Assembly (NCBI GenBank): GCA_021018995.1 | Contig: CM037585.1 | Coordinates: 67,272,646 to 67,336,645 of the forward strand | Source of the DNA: Chloranthus sessilifolius | Lineage: Eukaryota; Streptophyta; Magnoliopsida; Chloranthales; Chloranthaceae | Direction of reading: 5' to 3' | Length of the DNA stretch: 64,000 nucleotides | Shown: piece by piece, positions 55,933 through 64,000 of the stretch | Layout: every line of letters begins with the position of its first letter | Numbering within the stretch: position 1 is the first letter of the stretch | Program-made: the position numbers and the translations under genes | Notes under the pieces: generated by a model | Told to the model about the DNA's origin: nothing | The model's database searches: none | Seen by the model: only the letters and a program-made list of their open reading frames with translations

Positions 55933-57744
55933 ATGTCTGGTGACGAGGGGCATGATCAGCAAGAAGGGCCGGAGATGGCCTACGGCCCCCGTGAGGAACA
56001 GTTCATTGTGTCTCAGCGCTCCTCCCAGCCTTGGTATGAGATGCAAGGTAAGGCCGCCCATACCGGCCTCCTCTACTGTCAGCACGCCCATATGTCCAAC
56101 TTCGGGATCGTTGGTCAGGTAAACAGATGGGCCCCCTCCTCCTTTTCGCTTTTGTTTTCCTTTGATGCCTTTATTATATCACCTCGCCCCTATCTGATTG
56201 ATGCCTTCTGTTTGCAGCCCCTGCCGCACATTATGTTCCGAGGCAGTTGGTTTGACCTCCAGCGTCTCGTGCTTTACCTTCCCCCAGTGGTGAAGGACCT
56301 ACTCACTGCTACCAGTTTTGGGGACTTCATTTCGTGCCCTGCTGTGAGGGCCGATACGGCCTATTTAAAGGCACTGATAGAGCATTTTCGCCCCGAGACG
56401 ATGACATTCCACATGGCCGTGGCAGAGATGGCCTTCACACCGGCGGACTGGTCTATGATCACTGGGGTCCGTATCGGAGGGGTGCCCATGGTACTTACCC
56501 GCACACCGGGTAGGGAGGAGGTGATTCACCTGATAGGGGCCTACCCGTCCTCAGGGAATGCTTGGGGCTCGGAGGTCAAGCTATCCTGGTTGGTTGATTA
56601 GTTTGGGCCTAATGAGTTGGTGGACCAGGGGCAGCCTGACATGGACATTTACATCGAGCCCACGCGCGCACTTATGCTGGCCCGCATCTCCTTACTGTTC
56701 CTCCTGGGCAAGAATCTCCTCTCCAACACCAGTGGAGGGTGAGTCTCTTTGTCCCTGTTCAGCCTGATGGTGAGCCCGGAGGCCATCTGTCGATTCGATT
56801 AGGCGGTGGCTGGCTATGCCATACTCATGTCCAGCCTAAAGCGGGCCATTCTTGGGGAGTCTAGCTCCATTGTGGGTTTCGGCCTACCATTGAGGTATTT
56901 TATCTTGTGGTTTTAGTCTATCCAAGTTTCTTTTATAGCATACCTGTCTTCATCTGCCTGCTTTCTCAGATCTGGGGGTACCTTCACTTTCAATCGGGTC
57001 ACCCTCTGCTTCAGTCTGACATTGCTACGTTCCCCCTCATGAGTAACTGGCATGTGGGTCGCCGTCGAGACGTAGGTATGAAGCATTTGGAGTTAGGACT
57101 GCGCTCTCAGTTCAACCTGTTGATCCCAGAGCAGGTAAAACAATTCCCTTTTTGTAAATTTGACAGCTCAGCTCTTGTGTGCTAGGGGTTCTGACCAAAT
57201 GTGTGCATCCCCTTCCAATTTTCTCTTCTTTTGCAGGTCATCCTCGACCCTTACATAGGATCTCCCTTTTGGAATTTGGCCTTGATGGGTCCTTCTCGTC
57301 TTTTGCTGGACCGTCGTATCATCTTTCTCTACGGGTCCTGGACTAGGGCCTACTATTTAGGGGAGAGAGTGGTTCATCAGTATCGCCCTCTCTTCGCCGT
57401 GCCCCAAGCTCCTCCCGCCGATGTGTTGGCCCCAGAGGGCTCCATTGAGGAGCTCATAGCTCACTTTCTTCATCATGGGGTTCCTATCGATGACCTTCTC
57501 CTGCCCGGGGGGTATCAGTCATGGTACGACTCCCTGCCCTATCATTTCTTGCTGCCCCGCTTCGTGCCTGGTGCTAACTTTTTAGCTTTTGGCGGGTCAC
57601 GATCTCAGGTAATGCCCCTTTTCTCCTTTCATTCAACAGCTTTCATGTGGTTACTTTGATTGGCCTGCCGCCCTTAATGATAAAATGTTTCTCTCTATAG
57701 TTTGAGCGGGGCGGCGACTCAGATGAGGGGGAAGAGGAGGCCGC
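55933..57744 (+). pseudogene. Antisense plant-mobile-domain (PMD) gene of D2, five exons visible
   Basis: ATG at 55933 (MSGDEGHDQQEG), right after an AG acceptor-like TTTCAG. Exon 1 55933-56118, intron 56119-56217, exon 2 56218-56894, intron to 56969, exon 3 56970-57134, exon 4 57237-57608, exon 5 from 57701; donors GT and acceptors AG throughout, and exons 1, 3 and 4 are whole numbers of codons. Exon 2 carries the PMD hallmark LIEHFRPETMTFHMAVAEMAFTPADW, as in host MAIN/MAIL proteins (nuclear, linked to transcription and silencing). Exon 2 has in-frame TAG 56599, TGA near 56740 and TAG near 56800, each one transition from a sense codon. Exon 5 is cut at ~57744 by an ~850-bp deletion relative to D1, losing exons 6-7. 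Phase between exons 2 and 3 does not match as read. Confidence 0.78.
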
Positions 57745-57921
57745 TCTTTATGAATGTGACCTATGGGCGGGGCGCCACCCGGGTGTTTCTCATGGGTGTG
57801 TGGCATGGCCGCCCATGTGCGCTCTCGCGACGAAAAGGTGGGCCAAATAAAACTACGTTCCTCCTTGGGAAAAGAAATAGACCAGTGTGAGGGGGGGGCC
57901 TTACCAGCCCTGACTTAAACT

Positions 57922-58085
57922 GGGCGTATATATTATATACGCCAGGCCAACATTCAGCAATCAATAGCCGGGCGTATATATTATATACGCCTGACCAATC
58001 CTCAGTAAAAATGGCCGGGCATATATATTATATACGTCGGGCAAAAATGGTTCAAAATTTGCCTTGGCGTATATAATATATACGC
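57922..58085. promoter_or_regulatory. Four palindromes upstream of the antisense DUF7745-like gene (D2)
   Basis: 57922-57943, 57970-57992, 58017-58038 (one base changed in each arm) and 58065-58085. Same order and spacing as 26340-26504 in D1, followed by a TTATAA box at 58114-58119. Confidence 0.6.
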
Positions 58086-58305
58086 CTGTTATAGATTGGG
58101 CTCAGCGGGCTCCTTATAACCCGGGCCTGGTCCCCCCTTGTCTCCTCTTCTACTTTGGTTTGGCTATTTTGCCCCTCCTTTTATTTTCTTTCTTTCCCCT
58201 CTTTTTCTAGCGGGTCCATCGTAATATATTGACCGATTTCACAAAGAACATCTTTGTACCAAAGGGGGCCCAAGCTTTTATACGGGGGCCGCTTTATTTC
58301 CCTGT

Positions 58306-59754
58306 TTGGACCCGGGGCCCAGCTTTTTGCAAAAATGGCATGATAGTTTGGCTGAGAGCGAGCTTGCTATTCTGAATGGCCTCGGGTTGTCCCGCCTTTC
58401 CTCTCTCCTCGTTGTTCCTCTGTTGCCCAACCTACTACAGGCGGCTTTGGCATCATGGGACCATAGGGCCCATGTCTTTAAATTTGGGTCTAGGGAGCTG
58501 ACCCCAACTTTGGAAGAGCTAGCCTCCATCACTGGCTTGAAGATGCATCGAGGCCTTGCCAAAGTAGTGCCCAAACCGGGGTATGCAATGGCGGTCCACG
58601 CGGTCCTTGGCTTAAAAAAGGGTGGATACGAGAAATGTTTCGCCGGAGGGCCCACCAGGTGTTCGGTTAAATTCCCGAGAGAACTTTTCGGTGACTCGAG
58701 CCTTCGAAAGTTCCTATTCGAGATCCCTTCAATGTGAAGGCCTTTACCCTTTATTTGCTGTCAGAAGTTCTCTTCTTCACTGGGGGTGAGAGCTTTTCCC
58801 TTGGGCTATGTGATGTTTTGACCGAATTGGAGGGAGGTCGCTCATTGGTACACCTGGTCTTGGCGGAGATGTATTGAGGCCTGGATGCTGCGGCCTCGGG
58901 CCGGGTTGGGATTCTCAGTGGGAGCCCGCTCCTTGTTTAGATCTGGTTAGGAGAGCATTTGGCTATCATGGGGCCTGTGCCGAGATTCTGCTGATTAGAG
59001 GGGATGTGGCTCTGGGTTTTCTGATCCGGAGTTCGAGACTACCTTGTGGGAGCGTCGAGGAACTGAGCCTGTGGCTATCTGATGAAGAGCTGACCTGGCA
59101 ACTTCCCTGGATGGATGGCACCTTTCCGATTGTCCGCACTCGGGATTGTGAGGGCATCACACTTTTGGGGTTGACTGGTAGCACATACTACTTCCCATCT
59201 CGGGTGCTTCGTCAATTTGGGTATACTCAGCATGTGTCGTGTACCGCGAGGCCACCCTTGTGCTCTCTGATATTCTCTCGAGGTTCTCTTAGTGATCTTG
59301 ATCGCATAGCGGCCCTCTGGGAAACCCGCCAATCGGCACATATGTGTAGCTTGGTTCAAGGGGGCGGCGTCTCTCCGAGTTACGAGGGTTGGCTGGTATC
59401 TGAGGAATTACCTACTCCTAGCCCAACTTCGGTAGATGTGGTAGAGACAGGGCCCTGGCCATGTAAGGAAGCGATGCTTCAGACCCGGATTGAGTCCCTT
59501 TCCGTAGAGAGGCTGGCTTTGATCCAGGCTTTGGAGAAAGAAAGCGTCAGAGCTGATATTGCGGAGGTGAGAGCTGCTACAGCCGAGAGCGAGGTTCTTC
59601 GATTGACTGGTCTTTTGACTGAGTCCCGTAGCGCAGCTGAAGCTTCACGGAGACGGCAGAAGAGTCTTCATGGTAGGTGGATGTTTGATCGGAATGCTCG
59701 TGAGACTCCCTGCTTGCAGAGATTAGCGCTTTGAAGCATGCTCCCCACCCTTGA
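58306..59754 (+). pseudogene. Antisense DUF7745-like gene of D2
   Basis: Matches 26678-28135 of D1. N-terminal half 58306-58737 (LAESELAILNGLGLSRLSS, LASWDHRAHVFKFGSRELTP, TLEELASITGLK), frameshift near 58715, TGA near 58874 after LAEMY, then the second half 58874-59734 (LWLSDEELTWQLPW, LTGSTYYFPSRVLRQFGYTQ, C-terminal coiled coil). A one-base loss near 59704 brings an early stop; the frame used by D1 would end at TGA 59752-59754. No ATG equals the D1 start because 58250-58330 differs. A possible AATAAA lies at 59981-59986. Role unknown. Confidence 0.68.
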
Positions 59755-60084
59755 CCTGTTCCTGCACATATCATAGATCATATACACGGGGGGAAGGCCC
59801 CCTAACAGAGATCTCTTTTTGGGTTATCTTTTTCTGTTCTTTTTTTTTTCATATATACACAGCTATATACATTTTGGGTTTTATTTTTTTTTTGTAAAGG
59901 AAGCATCAAAATAGAAAGTGTGTCATGTCATTATCTTTTTGGGACGTGACACTCTGCAGGTAACACTTGTAAAGAAAGGGAATAAAATCTATACATGCGC
60001 TCTTGTTTTTCTTTTTGTAATTCTGCAATGTAAGACTTTTTATGGGGATTTTCTCTATCACCTAGTGGGGTTTTTTTTTTTTTT
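59755..60084. other. Non-coding stretch after the D2 DUF7745-like gene
   Basis: T-rich with short runs; AATAAA at 59981. Nothing else recognised. Confidence 0.5.
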
Positions 60085-60505
60085 TATGGAAAAGGGAAAT
60101 CTATTTTCTTCTTTTTTTTGTTTTTGGAATTTTCTCCTCCACAGTGTGAGGCTTTTTATGGGAAAGGGAAATCTATTATCTTTTTTGGAATTTTCTCCTC
60201 CACAGTGTGAGGCTTTTTATGGGAAAGGGAAATCTATTTTCTTTTTTGAAATTTTCTCTTCCACAGTGTGGGGCTTTTTATGGGAAAGGGAAATCTATTT
60301 TCTTTTTTGAAATTTTCTCCTCTACAGTGTGGGGTTTTTTATGGGAAAGGGAAATCTATTATCTTTTTTGGAATTTTCTCCTCCACAGTGTGGGGCTTTT
60401 TAGGGGAAAGGAAAATCTATTTTTTTTTTTAAAATTTTCTCCTCCACAGTGTGGGGCTTTTTATGGGAAGGGGAAATCTATTTTCTTTTTTCAAATTTTC
60501 TTTTC
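60085..60505. repeat. 61-bp minisatellite, about six copies
   Basis: Units contain CTCCACAGTGTGGGGC, TTTTTATGGGAAAGGG and AAATCTATTTTCTTTTTT. CACAGTG anchors fall at 60140, 60201, 60262, 60323 (CTACAGTG), 60384 and 60445, a constant 61-bp period; partial units stand at both ends. Apparent plus-strand open frames here exist only because 61 is not a multiple of three and the units lack stops. Confidence 0.93.
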
Positions 60506-60819
60506 TTTTGTGATGCCGGTAACCACAAGGCCAAACCAGCGGGTCCCTTTTTTTTTTTTAACATGGCTGAACCCTGTTCGTGAGATGCAGGTTTTTTCTT
60601 TAAACGTGCGAAGGTCAGCTTCCCTGAGATTGGTCTAGCCTTCTGTCTTTTCCTTTGGTCATGCGTCAGACGCCGTGGTAGAGACGACATACTTGATCGG
60701 GATCTGATCCAATTTTCACATGGGTGGCCCAGCAAAGAGGAGGAGAGGCTCAAGGGATCCAAACAAAAGCAGGCAGGCTAGGACATATCTTCTCCTAATC
60801 TCTCTTTTCTTGACAATTT

Positions 60820-61020
60820 TTGCTCATAGCGCCCAAGATGGGTTTTCGCCGTGCCTGTCATCCCAGTTTTTACCCGTAGCGCCCTTTCGAGTTTTCACCA
60901 CGTCCATGGGTTCGCTCTCTTACCCAGGTGCCCTTTCAGGTTTTCACCTGGTCCGCGTGAGTTCGCTGTTTTTACCCGTGGCGCCCTTTCGGTTTTTCAC
61001 CACGTCCGTCTTGTTTTTAA
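60820..61020. repeat. Four degenerate repeats with ACCCGTAGCGCCCTTTCG motif
   Basis: Successive units of ~50-75 bp: TTTTTACCCGTAGCGCCC... TTTTCACCACGTCC, varying as CCCAGGTGCCC and CACCTGGTCC. Arms such as CCAGGTG and CACCTGG within a unit are complementary, so each could fold into a hairpin. Lies between pol and the antisense genes of D2. Confidence 0.7.
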
Positions 61021-61358
61021 CTCAAATTAATTTTCTTTTTTCTTTTTTTTTTTCTCTTTCTCCTTTTTTTTTTTAGAACCAGAAAGCCACGACATGGGCG
61101 TCGATTCCGTCATAGCCGACTAAATGATGTTCTGTGGGGTTTGTTAACTCGACTTGTTCTGATGCAGTAGATGTTATAACCGCTTGTGGACCTTAAAGAG
61201 GGCTTTCTTCTGGGTTGTAATGTGGTTGGGGTTCAAACAGGTTGGGTTTTTCTAGGGATATTCTTTTGGGCTACTTGACTTTGAAATGATGGCCTCTTTT
61301 ATGGAGCCCTTAAGCGGTCACGCATCTACTTTTATCGAAACTTACCTTGTCCCAAGAC
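61021..61358. other. Non-coding stretch between repeats and integrase end
   Basis: T-rich start, then unique sequence. No open frame or RNA gene recognised. Confidence 0.5.
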
Positions 61359-62480
61359 CTATGAGTAGAACTTACGGAGGTATCCAGCATTGATGGGCTC
61401 AGGAAAGTGGTCTCCGTCCATGGTGGTGAGGCGAACGGCGTATCCTGGCAGAACCTCTCGGACGACGTAGGGTCCTTCCCAATTTGGCCTAAACTTCCCT
61501 CTCGGATCGGCGTTGAGAGACAGAAAAATTTTCTTCAATACAGTGTCTCCTACCTTCAGATCTCGGCCGCGGACGCGCTTATTGTAAGCATGTGCAATTC
61601 TCCTCTGATAGACCTGAGTGTGGCACAAGGCTAGGAGACTTTTCTCGTCAATTAGGTCTAGCTGTTCAAAACGAGCTCTTTCCCTCTCAGCTTCAGGTAG
61701 ATGGGATTCTAAAAGGATACGGAGTGACGGTACCTCGACCTCAACGGGTAGCACGGCCTCGGTCCCATACACAAGGGAGAATGGTGTTGCCCCTGTTGCA
61801 GTGCGGGTAGACGTTCTATAGGCCCAAAGGGCGAAGGGTAACTGCTCACTCCAATCTCTGTAAGTAACTACCATCTTCTCCAGGATGCGGATCAGAGTTT
61901 TGTTGGCTGCCTCCACAGCTTCATTTGTCTGAGGCCTGTACGGGGATGAACGATGATGCTTGATCTTGAACCGCTCCACAAGGCCTAGATGCGTCTATTA
62001 GCGACTCGAATCTGCAAATGATGTTGTTCTTGATGAACTTCTCAACATGGCTAGCCTTAATGCTCGTATAGGAGGACGCCTCTACCCATTTTGTAAAGTA
62101 TTCCACAGCAACGAGGATGAATTAATGTCCATTGGAAGCCATAGGACTGATCTTGCCGATGACGTAGAGACCCCAGGTGGCGAACGGCCAAGGAGTGGCC
62201 ATGCTGTGCAAGTCAATGGCCGGAGCGTGTATTAAGTTGGAGTGCTCTTGGCATTTGTAGCACCTCTATACGTGCTTGCAGCAATCATTCTCCAAAGTAG
62301 TCCAAAAGTATCCTTGCCTTAGAATTTTCTTAGCGAGCATGTGACCGCTGACGTGGGCTCCGCAGACCCCCTCATGAATCTCCTTCATGATCTCAATCGC
62401 TTCTTTCTGGGTTAGGCATCAGAGCAGAATATTGTCGTGAGACCGTCTATACAGGAGATCGTCGCAGATGATGTAGTTTG
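61359..62480 (-). pseudogene. pol (IN): Tat D2 integrase, catalytically damaged
   Basis: Zinc-binding part at about 62230-62400: HEGVCGAHVSGHMLAKKIL then CCKHV-stop-RCYKCQ, an H-H-C-C layout with one stop. In the core, the position of the first catalytic Asp reads WGLYVIGK, with Tyr instead of Asp; further on VEYFTKWVEASSY, then sequence around the second Asp is deleted near 61985. The last part, 61359-61979, is open (206 codons): HHRSSPYRPQTNEAVEAANK with the catalytic Glu, LPFALWAYRTSTRTATGATPFSLVYG, and a C-terminal domain with NWEGPYVVREVLPGYA ending INAGYLRKFYS. Two of three catalytic residues are gone, so it is inactive. Confidence 0.88.
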
Positions 62481-62502
62481 TTGCCAATCGCTGGATGGTG
62501 CG

Positions 62503-63284
62503 TTAGTCTACCTTTGATGTTCCTTCCGGGACAGTTCGGGTCTCAAGGAAATTCTTGATGTCTGAGAAACAGGGTGGTTGGTCCTCTATCTCCGTAGGTC
62601 CTTCGATCAGGTGACAGAAAGCCGGTTCATTCCTTTGCTCTATCATGATCGGCTTCATCACCACTCCATATGGAATCTCAACCATAGAGGCCAGGGTAGC
62701 CAGGGAGTCAGCAAACCGATTTCTTGCTCGCGGCACATAGGAGAAGGTAACCTCCTCAAAGCAGGTTATCAGATCCTCCAGATGCTCATGGTATGGGATC
62801 AGTTTCTCATCCTTGGTCTTCCAATCCCCGTTGGTTTGGCATATAATTTACTGTGAATCTCCAAAGACCCTAAGGTGAGTTATATTTAATCAAGAGCCGC
62901 CTGTAAACCAGCAGTGCAGGCCTCATACTCGGCCATATTGTTAGTGCAGGGGAAGTTCAATTTGATTAAGATGGGTATATGGGATCCTTTCGGCGAGATA
63001 AGAATGGCGCCAACTCCTTGGCCCTCAACATGCGATGCCCCATCGAAGTGCATTACCCAGGGCTCCTCCGTTTCCTCTGTATCCTCGTCAGTCATGAACA
63101 AAATGTCTTCATCGGGGAATTCGGTCCTTAGAGGCTCATAGTTTGGCAGAGGGTTCTCAGCAAGATGATCAGTGTTGCCCTTAATTGACTTCGGTGACAT
63201 AAGTAATGTCAAACTTGATAGGAGTAGTTGCCATCGTGCGTTCGCCGGAGAGTAGGTTTCTAATAGGTACTTCAACGGATCCAT
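62503..63284 (-). pseudogene. pol (aRNH): Archaeal-type RNase H (second RNase H) of Tat D2
   Basis: WVMHFDGASHVEGQGVGAIL (Asp), NNMAEYEACTAGLQAAL (Glu), VFGDSQ near 62860 (Asp) followed at once by TAA, and RNRFADSLATLASMV at 62700 (Asp). All four catalytic positions can be read, but a stop and a frame change near 62850-62886 split them. This additional RNase H is a hallmark of the Tat lineage; its proposed job is to supplement or replace the original RNase H during reverse transcription. Confidence 0.85.
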
Positions 63285-63590
63285 CCGCCCAAGAAGTAGA
63301 ACGGCTCGGGATAATGTGTATTGTCAAGTCTCCGAGTAGCCCGTGCTGTGCATGCTTTCTCCAGATGAGAATAACGCATCTCGTAATCAGTGAATTTCTT
63401 ACTTAGGTAATAGATGGCCTGCTCTCTTCTTCCCGTCTCATCATGTTGTCCTAACACAGCCCATGGAAAACTCAGTCATGGACAAGTACATTATCAGGGG
63501 TCTATCAGGTACAGGCGGTACCAATACCGGAGGTTTTAGGAGATAACCTTTAATCTTGTCGAATGCAACCTGGCAGTCATCATTCCACTC
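63272..63590 (-). pseudogene. pol (RNH): Ty3-type RNase H of Tat D2, decayed
   Basis: MLGQHDETGRREQAIYYLSKKFTDYEMRYSHLEKACTA at 63457-63350 is the middle of the gypsy RNase H domain. The first Asp segment toward 63590 is in another frame, and the end runs into the connection MDPLKYLLE before the second RNase H. It fits the expected degeneration of this domain once a second one is present, but simple decay explains it equally well. Confidence 0.8.
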
Positions 63591-63644
63591 AATTGGTGAG
63601 TCCTTTCTCAGCAGCTTGAAGATTGGTGTACATATCGGAGTTAA

Positions 63645-64000
63645 CTATGTGATGAATCGGCTGATGTACTGGATCCTGCCTAAAAAGCCTCTGACTTCCT
63701 TCTCTGTAGATGGTGGTGGCATTTCAGTGATGGCCTTGATCTTGGTCGGATCGACCTCAATCCCTCTCCTACTGACAATAAAGCCCAAACATAGCCGATT
63801 TCCGGGATTCAACTGCAATCTGTATTTTCTCAACCTCTCGAATAGCTTCTGAAGGTTTACCAAGTGGTCCTCTCTTTCTAGCGATTTGGCAATCATGTCG
63901 TCGACGTATACCTCGATCTCTCGGTGCATCATGCCATGGAACAGGGCCGTCATTGCTCTTTGATAGGTTGCCCCAACATTCTTCAGCCCGAATGGCATTA
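63645..64000 (-). pseudogene. pol (RT): Tat D2 reverse transcriptase, C-terminal part (runs off window)
   Basis: MPFGLKNVGATYQRAMTALF, the active site EVYVDDMIAKS at about 63890-63915, and GFIVSRRGIEVDPTKIKAI, EKEVRGFLGRIQYISRF. About seven to ten residues are missing around LNPGNRLCLGF. The palm catalytic Asp pair is intact; motif A lies beyond the window. Confidence 0.9.

Larger units (their letters stand above)
54498..64000 (-). mobile_element. Tat/Ogre-lineage retrotransposon D2, partial
   Basis: Minus-strand RT, RNase H, archaeal-type RNase H and integrase (61359-64000), then non-coding repeats, antisense DUF7745-like gene, antisense PMD gene and the LTR at 54498-55826. Gag, protease and 5' LTR would lie past the window end. 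Two RNase H domains in tandem and antisense genes behind pol identify the Tat lineage. Confidence 0.85.

Noticed and set aside
60207-60638. 143-codon frame with repeated FYGKGKSIFFF units
   Set aside because: Generated by the 61-bp minisatellite; a stop-free repeat, not a gene.

Overview
This is repetitive nuclear DNA of a flowering or other seed plant. It consists almost entirely of nested and partly duplicated Ty3/gypsy LTR retrotransposons, and I see no ordinary host gene, tRNA, rRNA or CRISPR array. Two lineages are present. Athila-type elements have an Asp-tRNA-like primer site, a gag with CPHH and zinc-knuckle motifs and a TTTGGGGGTG-type polypurine tract. Tat/Ogre-type elements have TGTAGACACCC LTR starts, an AGAGGGGCATC polypurine tract, a second archaeal-type RNase H and genes on the antisense strand. 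Both lineages have gag-pol on the minus strand. Every gag-pol copy carries stops, frameshifts or deletions, so I see no intact autonomous element.

Positions 1-23.6 kb hold a direct tandem duplication with a period of 13,031 bp. Unit 2 is 10575-23605. Unit 1 is 1-10574 and lacks its first ~2.4 kb because of the window edge. Each unit carries, from high to low coordinate: the 3' end of a Tat element with its LTR, a 60-bp tip of an Athila LTR fused to a truncated Athila pol, the integrase, a complete ~2.57-kb Athila LTR (family A), primer site, gag, protease, RT and RNase H. LTRs in these arrays are shared between neighbouring internal regions.

Positions 20.5-55.8 kb are one damaged Tat element (D1): 3' LTR 20480-22072, an antisense plant-mobile-domain (PMD) gene remnant with introns (25.0-25.9 kb), an antisense DUF7745-like gene (26.7-28.1 kb), then a 21-kb Athila element (family B, 28136-49402) inserted in that gene. 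The Tat gag (49.4-52.9 kb), leader, primer site and 5' LTR (54498-55826) follow. The Tat pol that should lie between is missing, and so is the last ~60 bp of the Athila B LTR. Athila B is itself interrupted in its third ORF by a 7-kb non-coding Athila derivative (element C, 32408-39428), which has matching 5-bp target duplications.

Positions 54.5-64 kb are a second Tat element (D2) sharing the 54.5-kb LTR: a seven-exon-type antisense PMD gene (first five exons present), an antisense DUF7745-like gene, minisatellites, and integrase, both RNase H domains and RT on the minus strand running off the window end.

Two points stand out. First, the Tat elements carry two opposite-strand genes, one still containing introns and a poly(A) signal. 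A family of ~22-bp palindromes (26 copies found) is placed upstream of the sense LTR TATA box and also upstream of the antisense DUF7745 gene. Second, differences between duplicated copies cluster at CAG/CTG and CCTGG-like motifs, which suggests methylation-linked sequencing error; many apparent frameshifts may therefore be technical.
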